Positions 1 to 5,092 of a DNA stretch of 5,092 bases are shown one piece after another. Below the pieces are notes generated by a model. That model had not been told where the DNA came from. It was given only the letters and a program-made list of their open reading frames with translations, and did not search any database. Numbering within the stretch: position 1 is the first letter of the stretch; every line of letters starts with the position of its first letter. This stretch comes from Burkholderiales bacterium (GTDB taxonomy: Bacteria; Pseudomonadota; Gammaproteobacteria; Burkholderiales; Burkholderiaceae). Position numbers and translations under genes: made by a program. The stretch lies in assembly GCA_947371645.1 (NCBI GenBank), contig CANBQJ010000259.1:1-5092 (forward strand), given 5' to 3'.

Positions 1-235
1 GCACCGCCCGGCGTTCGAGATGCTGATGCAGGAGCTGGCCACCAAGTTCGACCACATCATCATCGACACGCCCAGCAGCGAAGGCTATGCCGATGCGCGC
101 GTGATCGCCGCCAAGTGCGGTGCAGCCCTGGTCATCGGCCAGCGCAACAGCACCCGCGTCAACGCCTTGAACACCCTGGTGGACGAACTCAAGCGCGTGG
201 GCACCCACATCACCGGGGTGGCCATCAACCGATGA
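1..235 (+). CDS. epsG: EpsG/CpsD-like polysaccharide chain-length tyrosine kinase, C-terminal fragment
   Basis: This is the last 77 codons of a gene that enters from the left; reading in frame from base 2 gives HRPAFEMLMQELATKFDH and onward to the TGA at 233-235. The segment FDHIIIDTPSS has the hydrophobic strand ending in Asp (codon 65-67) typical of the Walker B motif of the bacterial tyrosine kinase/MinD-like P-loop fold. It is followed by an Ala-rich helix, the strand GAALVIGQRNSTR, and the closing strand ITGVAINR, as in CpsD, CapB, Wzc and EpsG. These cytoplasmic ATPases work with a membrane chain-length (Wzz-like) partner to control polymerisation and export of capsule or EPS. Walker A must lie upstream of the window. 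The protein ends right after the last strand and has no tyrosine-rich tail; only one Tyr is visible in this part. The EpsG name rests on this ending plus the EPS neighbours. Another ParA/MinD-family ATPase is less likely. The stop overlaps the next start as ATGA. Confidence 0.8.
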   Translation, partial: HRPAFEMLMQELATKFDHIIIDTPSSEGYADARVIAAKCGAALVIGQRNSTRVNALNTLVDELKRVGTHITGVAINR

Positions 236-1689
236 AGGCGCTCTTGCGGCCCTCAAGCCGTGCCTCGTCGCCCTTCGAGGCGTACAAGCGCGGCTGGACC
301 CGGTACCTGCCTGAGCGGACCTGGTGGCTCAAGCTCGCCTTGTTCCTGGGCGCGGCAGCCGTGGCCGCCTTCCTGGCGCTGCTGGGCTCGGTGTCGCCAC
401 CGCTGTGGATCATGGGCGGCTTCCTGGTGCTGTGCACGGCCATCGCCTTGCCGATGCTGTCGATCACGCTGTCGTTCTTCATGGGCCTGGCGATGATGTC
501 GGGGCTGACCTGGCTGCCGGACCACCGCATCGCAGAGTTGGTGCTGGCCCTGGTGGTGGCCGGGGTCTGGTTCCTGGCGCCCAAAGGGGCTGTTCAACGC
601 GCCTTGTCGGGCAACAGCCGGCCGGTGCTGGCCACGGGGGTCTTGATCGGCCTGGGCGTGCTGCTGGTGCTTTATGGCTTTTTGTACCGCGCGCACTTCA
701 GAGCCTTCATCTACACAGACAGCCGCTGCTTCGTCTTCTGGCTGATGCTGCCCACCACCATCCTGCTGGCCAATGGCTGGGTGGGCTGGCAGCGCTTTTA
801 CCGTGCCTTGCTGATCTTTGCCATGGTCACCTGCCTGGTGGCCTTGTTCCAGGCGGCCACCGGCATCAAGGTGACCTACGGTGGCGCGCTGGAAGCGCTG
901 CAGACCATGGACACCACCTACGACGGCATCGCCCGTGTCGCAGTGCCCGGCATCCTGGTGGTGATGTTCTGCTTCGTGCTGGTGGCGGGCCTGTGGGCGG
1001 TTGACCGCCTCACCTGGTGGCAAGCCGCTGTGCCCCTGGCCCTGTATGCCTCCTGCATCTACCTCAACTTCGGGCGCGCCATCTGGGCCGCCACGGCGTT
1101 GATGCTGCTCATCTTGCTGGTTCTGGGTGGCATGGTGGTGGCGCGCAAGCTGCTGCCGGCCATGGTGGTGGGTGGCGTGGTGGTGGTGGCGGCCGCAGCG
1201 TTGCTGGCCCCGCAGATGCTGGACGCCGCCGTGCAACGCGTCCTCAGCGTGCAGCAAGAAAGTGGCGCCAGCACCTCCTTTGGCTGGCGCGTCACCGAAA
1301 ACGCCTACGCGGTCGAAGCCATCCGCAAGTCGCCCCTGTTTGGCGACGGCATGGGCACCGAATACAAGCCGCCCATGCTGGGCCCGGGCGCCTTCCCGGA
1401 CCAGACCCACTACGTGCACAACGGCTACTACTTCATCCTGATCAAGGGCGGGGCGGTGTTGCTGCTGGCGCTGGTGGCCATCTTGCTGACGGTGCTGCGC
1501 CGCGCCTGGCAGGTGCACCAGAGTGCCGACCCGGTCGACCGGGTCATCGGCAGTTCGGTGGTGGCCATGGTCGTGGCGCTGTTCTTGCTGAACTTCACGC
1601 AGCCCGAGTTTTCAGGCAGCGCCGCTGCCCTGGTCATGAGCCTGGCTTACCCCCTGCTTTCGCGCCACAGCCAGCCGGCAGCCGGTTGA
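232..1689 (+). CDS. O-antigen ligase / Wzy-like polysaccharide polymerase, polytopic membrane protein
   Basis: This 485-residue inner-membrane protein probably joins lipid-linked repeat units into EPS at the periplasmic face, as Wzy polymerases and WaaL ligases do. After a basic N-terminus of about 33 residues (MKALLRPSSR...) come roughly ten hydrophobic segments between residues 34 and 325. A large hydrophilic loop (about 326-403) and two more membrane segments (about 405-423 and 440-465) follow, giving about 12 in all. The loop carries the usual Wzy_C features: Arg353 in FGWRVTE, the stretch KSPLFGDGMGTEY (Gly371 region), and THYVHNGYY with His396-Asn397 just before the next membrane segment. 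The start at 232 is chosen because it overlaps the kinase stop as ATGA and has a GGGGTGG stretch at 215-221. The reading frame stays open back to 115, but that part is a shadow of the kinase gene. Polymerase and ligase cannot be told apart by sequence; an EPS operon without visible LPS genes favours polymerase. Confidence 0.85.
   Translation: MKALLRPSSRASSPFEAYKRGWTRYLPERTWWLKLALFLGAAAVAAFLALLGSVSPPLWIMGGFLVLCTAIALPMLSITLSFFMGLAMMSGLTWLPDHRIAELVLALVVAGVWFLAPKGAVQRALSGNSRPVLATGVLIGLGVLLVLYGFLYRAHFRAFIYTDSRCFVFWLMLPTTILLANGWVGWQRFYRALLIFAMVTCLVALFQAATGIKVTYGGALEALQTMDTTYDGIARVAVPGILVVMFCFVLVAGLWAVDRLTWWQAAVPLALYASCIYLNFGRAIWAATALMLLILLVLGGMVVARKLLPAMVVGGVVVVAAAALLAPQMLDAAVQRVLSVQQESGASTSFGWRVTENAYAVEAIRKSPLFGDGMGTEYKPPMLGPGAFPDQTHYVHNGYYFILIKGGAVLLLALVAILLTVLRRAWQVHQSADPVDRVIGSSVVAMVVALFLLNFTQPEFSGSAAALVMSLAYPLLSRHSQPAAG
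1131..1189 (+). repeat. GTG-rich low-complexity tract with an 11-base direct repeat
   Basis: CATGGTGGTGG occurs exactly at 1131-1141 and again at 1161-1171, 30 bases apart and so in the same frame, followed by GTGGTGGTGGTGG at 1177-1189. It encodes Val/Met/Gly-rich membrane segments of the Wzy-like protein. The repetition probably comes from heavy use of the GTG valine codon rather than from a functional element, though triplet tracts like this can change length by slippage without breaking the frame. Confidence 0.45.
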
Positions 1690-2652
1690 ATGGCCATGCG
1701 GGTGCTGGTCGTGTTGGTGAACTGGAATGGCTGGCAAGACACGCTGGCCTGCGTGCACAGCGTGCTGGCCTACACGCCGCCCTGGGTGCACATCGCCGTG
1801 TGCGACAACGCCTCGGCCGATGGCTCGGTGCACCTGTTGCAGCAGCGCTGGGCCGAAGAAGGCGTGGGCCACCAGCACGTGGCGGCGGGCCAAGCACCCG
1901 ACCCTTTGTCTGATGACTGCCGCGTGCTGCTGGCCGACACCGGCGGCAACCTGGGCTTTGCCGGTGGCTGCAATGTGGGCCTGCGCCTTGCCATGGCCCA
2001 GGGCTACGACCACTGCTGGCTGCTCAACAACGACACCGTCATCGACGAGCGCACGCTGCCAGCGCTGATCGAGCGCATGCAGCAAGACAGCCAGATCGGC
2101 CTGTGCGGCTCCACCCTCATCTACTTTGACCACCGCGACATGGTGCAGGCCTGGGGCGGCGCCAGCTACGACGCCCGCACCGGCACCGGCGTGCACCTGG
2201 GCGTGGGCCAGTCGCCGGCCCGCCTGCCGCCGGCGGCAGAGGTCGAGGCCCGCATGAGCTATGTGGTGGGCGCATCGATGTTCGTCAGCCGCGCCTTCCT
2301 GCAGCAGGTGGGCCTGATGGACGAAGACTACTTTCTCTACTACGAAGAAATCGACTGGGTGGCCCGCGCCCAGGGCCGCTTCAAGTTGGCCTGGGCGCCA
2401 GACAGCCGCGTCTTCCACAAAGAAGGCGCCAGCATCGGCTCCAGCCACCTTCACCGCCCGTCGGACCTCTCGCTGCGCTACCTCTACCGCAACCGCCTGC
2501 TCTTCACCCGGCGCCACCACGCGCGGCAGCTGTGGTCGGTGCGCAAGCGTCTGCTCAGAGAAACCATCTCGTACCTGCGCCGGCTGGACTCGCGCGCCTG
2601 CGGCATCATTGCCCGCGCCCTGTGGGCCGACCTCACCGGCCAGGTGCGGTAG
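1690..2652 (+). CDS. GT2-family glycosyltransferase (WcaA/rhamnosyltransferase-like)
   Basis: This 320-residue cytoplasmic GT-A glycosyltransferase probably adds one sugar from a nucleotide-sugar donor to the lipid-linked EPS repeat unit. The N-terminal strand VLVVLVNWNG leads to VCDNASADGS (Asp39, Asn40), which binds the nucleotide. NLGFAGGCN at 87-95 is characteristic of the COG1216 group. LLNNDTVID holds the metal-binding DXD-type Asp115. The segment YVVGASMFVSR with GLMDEDYFLYYEEIDW (Glu219-Glu220, Asp222-Trp223) is the acceptor/catalytic-base region, and FHKEGASIG follows. There are no membrane segments, and the length is normal for the family. The start abuts the preceding TGA directly. 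An in-frame ATG two codons later (1696, MRVLVV) is an equally plausible start, and neither has a clear Shine-Dalgarno sequence, so translation may depend on re-initiation. Donor and acceptor cannot be read from sequence; rhamnosyltransferases are common among close relatives. Confidence 0.93.
   Translation: MAMRVLVVLVNWNGWQDTLACVHSVLAYTPPWVHIAVCDNASADGSVHLLQQRWAEEGVGHQHVAAGQAPDPLSDDCRVLLADTGGNLGFAGGCNVGLRLAMAQGYDHCWLLNNDTVIDERTLPALIERMQQDSQIGLCGSTLIYFDHRDMVQAWGGASYDARTGTGVHLGVGQSPARLPPAAEVEARMSYVVGASMFVSRAFLQQVGLMDEDYFLYYEEIDWVARAQGRFKLAWAPDSRVFHKEGASIGSSHLHRPSDLSLRYLYRNRLLFTRRHHARQLWSVRKRLLRETISYLRRLDSRACGIIARALWADLTGQVR
2642..2646 (+). promoter_or_regulatory. Ribosome binding site for the GT4-like gene
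   Basis: AGGTG matches part of the anti-Shine-Dalgarno complement (GGAGGTG) and sits 8 bases before the ATG at 2655, inside the last codons of the preceding glycosyltransferase gene. It supports 2655 as the start rather than the upstream in-frame ATG at 2532, which would overlap the GT2 gene by about 120 bases. Confidence 0.5.
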
Positions 2653-2654
2653 CG

Positions 2655-3872
2655 ATGGCCCCGCCCCGCCTCGTGGTCATCGCCAACGAATGCCCGCTGC
2701 CCGCCATCCACGGCGGCCGCATCGATGTGCTGCGCCGCCTCATCGCGCTCAAGGCAGCGGGGGTGCGGGTCACGCTCATCTTCTGGCAGAACCCGGCAGA
2801 CCACAGCCCGCTGTCTGATGACGATGCCCGCCAGCTGCGCGAGCTGGCTGATGTGCACATCGCCATCGGCGTGCGGGGCAGCAAGGCGGACCTGCTGCTG
2901 CGCGTGGCCGCCTCGGCGCTGTACCCCTCACACGTCACCGCACGCGCCGTCCGCCCGGCCGACTGGCAAGGCGTGACGCAGGCATTGGCCGCCCAGCACC
3001 ACGACGGCATCTTGCTGGACGGCCTCTACGGCGGCCTGCTGGCGCTCAAGCTGCAAGCCCACGCCAGGCTGCCGCTGTACTACCGCTCGCACAACATCGA
3101 GCACATCTACATGCGCAAGCAGGCCGACAAGGCCCAGGGCTGGCGGCAGCGCCTGCCCATCGCCTTGAACCTGCTGTCGCTGGAGCGCTTCGAGCGCCGG
3201 GTGATGGCGGCCAGCACGGCCTTCTTCGACATCTCTGCCGACGACCTGCGCTGGTGGCAGGGCCAGGGCTTTGCCCATGGCCACTGGATGCCGCCCATCA
3301 TGGACGAGGCCTCTGTGCTGCAGCTCAGCCCGCTGCAAGGCTGGGCACCCGCTTACGACGTGGGCTATGTGGGCAACCTCTATGCGCCCAACAACGTGGA
3401 AGGCGTGAGCTGGTACCTGCGCACGGTGCTGCCCATCCTGCGGCGCAGCCGGCCCGGTCTGAAGGCCTTCATCGCCGGCTCCAAACCCGTGCCAGAACTG
3501 CTGCAACTGGCCCAGGCCCAAGGCGTCACGGTGCTGGCCAACCCGCCGCAGATGGCGCCCATCATCCGCAACGCCCGCGTGCTGGTGAACCCCGTGTTCG
3601 CCGGCAGCGGCGTGAACATCAAGGCGGTGGAGATGCTCTTCAGCCCGGCCGCGCTGGTGTCCACACCCGTGGGCGTGGGTGGCCTGCCTGCTGACGTGAG
3701 CCGGCACTTTGCCCAGGCGGCCGAGCCAGAAGCCTTTGCCCAGGCCATCCTGGCGCAGCTGCAGGCCACCGAGCCGCCCGTGGCGGCAGACCGCCAGGCC
3801 GCACGTGCGCGCTTTCAGGGCGATTCGATCTCTGCGCTGCTGCAGGCGCTGGGCAGCGGGGCAGGCGCATGA
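2655..3872 (+). CDS. GT-B fold glycosyltransferase, GT4-like
   Basis: This 405-residue cytoplasmic glycosyltransferase has a two-domain GT-B architecture and presumably adds a sugar to the EPS repeat unit. The N-terminal domain opens with RLVVIANECPLP and the glycine loop HGGRIDVLRRL (His19, Gly20-Gly21), and later has YYRSHNIEHIYMRK (His146, Glu149), a signature of GT4-like enzymes. The C-terminal domain begins near residue 235 with YDVGYVGNLYAPNNVEG. It ends in the nucleotide-sugar site FAGSGVNIKAVEML (Lys323, Glu326), followed by STPVGVGGLP. The first Glu of the usual E-x7-E pair is not evident: the loop reads NPVFAGSG, a form seen in the Glyco_trans_1_4 branch. No membrane segment or signal peptide is seen. 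The start is chosen from the AGGTG at 2642-2646 and the 2-base gap after the previous stop. Its own TGA overlaps the next ATG as ATGA. The fold call is firm; the sugar specificity is unknown. Confidence 0.88.
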   Translation: MAPPRLVVIANECPLPAIHGGRIDVLRRLIALKAAGVRVTLIFWQNPADHSPLSDDDARQLRELADVHIAIGVRGSKADLLLRVAASALYPSHVTARAVRPADWQGVTQALAAQHHDGILLDGLYGGLLALKLQAHARLPLYYRSHNIEHIYMRKQADKAQGWRQRLPIALNLLSLERFERRVMAASTAFFDISADDLRWWQGQGFAHGHWMPPIMDEASVLQLSPLQGWAPAYDVGYVGNLYAPNNVEGVSWYLRTVLPILRRSRPGLKAFIAGSKPVPELLQLAQAQGVTVLANPPQMAPIIRNARVLVNPVFAGSGVNIKAVEMLFSPAALVSTPVGVGGLPADVSRHFAQAAEPEAFAQAILAQLQATEPPVAADRQAARARFQGDSISALLQALGSGAGA

Positions 3873-5092
3873 GCCGCCGCGTGCTGGCCCCACTGTGGTG
3901 CTGCCTGGGCCTGGCGCTGACACCGGCCCTGGCCTGGGCTCAGCTGCAGGGCAGCCTGGGCGTGAGCCCCAACAGCCAGCCGGGCGCACGAGACCGCCAA
4001 CTGGTCGGCAGCGTGGCCTGTGACCCGAGCTGCGACGGCCTGATCAGCAGCGGCAGCTTGCGCTCCAGCCTGCACAACAGCTGGGCTTTCCTGCTGGTGC
4101 AGTCTCTGGATGCACAAGGCCGCGTGCTGCAGGAAACGCGCACCCCGCCCTACCAAGGCGAGTTCAGCCAGCTGGACGCCCGCCTCAGCCTGCCCGTGGC
4201 ACCCGGCGCCCGCACGCTCAAGGTGTTTGCCGAAACCTGGGTGCGCGGCAGCGCCCCCCGTGGCGAGCTGGCCTGGCGAGACCTCACCCTGGCGCCTGGC
4301 CTGCACGCCACCCTGGAGGCCACCGACAGCGCCGTGGCGGTGGAAGGCCACCCTCTGGCCTGGCAGCTGCACCTGGCGCGCTGGGCCTCACCCCTGCAGC
4401 TGAGCTACAAGGTGAGCGATGTGAACGGCCGCGTGGTGGACGAAGGCAGCCGCAACCTGGATGGCGCCAAAGACAACACCAAAGACATCGCCTGGAGCAC
4501 CAAGGCCCAGCCCGCCGGCTATTACACGGTGGCGGCGCAGCTGCGCGGCCCGCAAGGCAGCACCACGCCCCTGTCTGCCGCCGTGGTGGTGACGCCCGAC
4601 GCCGGCCCCGCCACCGCACCCGACGCCAAGCCCGACACCCGCATCGGCGTGGACGCCGTGCTCAGCTGGTATGGCGGAGACGCTGCACGCATTGCCCGCT
4701 CACTGCGCACGCTGAAGGCCGCAGGCGTGGGCGCCCTGCGTGACCGCCTGCGCTGGCGCGAGCTGCAGCCCACGGCCAACAGCTGGCAGCCCGGCCACGC
4801 CCTGGAGGTGGCCAAACAGGTGCAGGCCCAGGGCTTTGCCCTGCTGTGGACGTTTCATGACGCGCCCGCCTGGGCTCACCCTTCGCGCCCCCGGCCCGAA
4901 GACATGACGCCGCCCGAAGACCTGGCCGCTGTGGAAGCCTTCGGGCACAAGCTGGCCGACACCTTTGCCCCCTATGGCCAGGCCGTGGAGTTCTGGAACG
5001 AGCCCAACAGCAATTTCTTCAGCGGCTACGCGCACCAGTTCAGCAACGGGCTCAAGGCCTTTGCCCAGGGCGTGTCCGGCGGCATGCAGGTG
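3869..5092 (+). CDS. Secreted multidomain glycoside hydrolase, clan GH-A (GH39/PslG-like), 3' truncated by window end
   Basis: The frame is open for 408 codons from the ATG at 3869 to the last base, with no stop. A signal peptide is clear: MSRR, a hydrophobic core (about residues 5-21), then AWA before Gln25, a likely signal peptidase I site. Residues about 25-150 form a beta-rich region I do not recognise, with a CDPSC pair (Cys51, Cys55) that could form a disulphide. Residues about 155-241 look Ig-like or beta-sandwich (PAGYYTVAAQLRGPQG). A Pro/Ala/Asp linker (about 242-257) leads to a TIM-barrel start, RIGVDAVLSWYGGD. GH-A features follow: GALRDRLRWRELQP (Arg293, Trp296, Pro301), FHDAPAWAHP (Asp331, Trp335), and FWNEPN, whose Glu378 would be the acid/base. 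The nucleophile Glu must lie beyond the window. It probably cleaves the EPS in the periplasm or outside, like PslG for Psl. Exact GH family and whether the enzyme is active are undetermined. Confidence 0.85.
   Translation, partial: MSRRVLAPLWCCLGLALTPALAWAQLQGSLGVSPNSQPGARDRQLVGSVACDPSCDGLISSGSLRSSLHNSWAFLLVQSLDAQGRVLQETRTPPYQGEFSQLDARLSLPVAPGARTLKVFAETWVRGSAPRGELAWRDLTLAPGLHATLEATDSAVAVEGHPLAWQLHLARWASPLQLSYKVSDVNGRVVDEGSRNLDGAKDNTKDIAWSTKAQPAGYYTVAAQLRGPQGSTTPLSAAVVVTPDAGPATAPDAKPDTRIGVDAVLSWYGGDAARIARSLRTLKAAGVGALRDRLRWRELQPTANSWQPGHALEVAKQVQAQGFALLWTFHDAPAWAHPSRPRPEDMTPPEDLAAVEAFGHKLADTFAPYGQAVEFWNEPNSNFFSGYAHQFSNGLKAFAQGVSGGMQV

Noticed and set aside
253..1518. Long minus-strand open frame (421 codons) antisense to the Wzy-like gene
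   Set aside because: Its product is a His/Gln-rich string that is the complement of GTG/CTG-rich membrane codons. It has no domain-like pattern, and the plus-strand gene has clear motifs. It is a high-GC shadow.
1017..1913. Plus-strand open frame of 298 codons overlapping the Wzy-like and GT2 genes in another frame
   Set aside because: It is a Gly/Ala/Arg/His-rich frame-shifted shadow that crosses a real gene junction and shows no family signature.
1612..2520. Minus-strand open frame of 302 codons antisense to the GT2 gene
   Set aside because: The opposite strand encodes an unambiguous GT2 enzyme with all expected motifs. The antisense product is low-complexity, rich in Ala, Val, His and Gln.
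2532..2654. N-terminal extension of the GT4-like gene to the ATG at 2532
   Set aside because: The 41 extra residues are Pro/Arg/His-rich and lie wholly inside the GT2 gene. The ATG at 2655 has an AGGTG at proper spacing and gives the expected family N-terminus.
3869..3940. Possible lipoprotein signal because of Cys11-Cys12 in the hydrolase leader
   Set aside because: The cysteines are too near the N-terminus and are preceded by Trp, so no lipobox is formed. The AWA site before Gln25 fits signal peptidase I better.
2928..3989. Minus-strand open frame of 353 codons across the end of the GT4-like gene and the start of the hydrolase gene
   Set aside because: It spans two real overlapping plus-strand genes, has a biased His/Gln/Ala/Gly composition and no recognisable motif.

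Overview
The window is a dense, single-strand stretch of GC-rich DNA with strong G/C preference at third codon positions. It carries five consecutive plus-strand genes that together look like the middle of an exopolysaccharide (EPS) biosynthesis operon. The gene content, and the order of an EpsG-like kinase followed by a Wzy/O-antigen-ligase-like membrane protein and glycosyltransferases, suggest a betaproteobacterium, most likely of the Burkholderiales. That placement is inferred from composition and gene order, not from a marker gene.

Layout: (1) from the left edge to 235, the C-terminal end of a CpsD/EpsG-type tyrosine kinase (chain-length control); (2) 232-1689, a polytopic O-antigen ligase/polymerase-like protein; (3) 1690-2652, a GT2-family glycosyltransferase; (4) 2655-3872, a GT-B (GT4-like) glycosyltransferase; (5) 3869 to the right edge, a secreted multidomain protein whose C-terminal part is a clan GH-A (GH39/PslG-like) glycoside hydrolase, cut off by the window end. 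Gene 5 has no stop codon inside the window but is open for 408 codons.

There is essentially no intergenic DNA. The junctions are a 4-base ATGA overlap (232-235), stop and start directly abutting (TGA then ATG, 1687-1692), a 2-base gap (2653-2654), and another ATGA overlap (3869-3872). This argues for one transcript with translational coupling. The promoter and terminator must lie outside the window. I see no RNA genes, mobile elements, CRISPR arrays or minus-strand genes.

Proposed working model (inference): the two glycosyltransferases build the lipid-linked repeat unit in the cytoplasm, the Wzy-like protein polymerises it at the periplasmic face of the inner membrane, the kinase with its upstream partner sets chain length, and the exported hydrolase trims or processes the polymer in the periplasm, as PslG is thought to do in the Psl system. 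No wholly new system is evident. The least ordinary element is the exported hydrolase with its unrecognised N-terminal beta-rich region.
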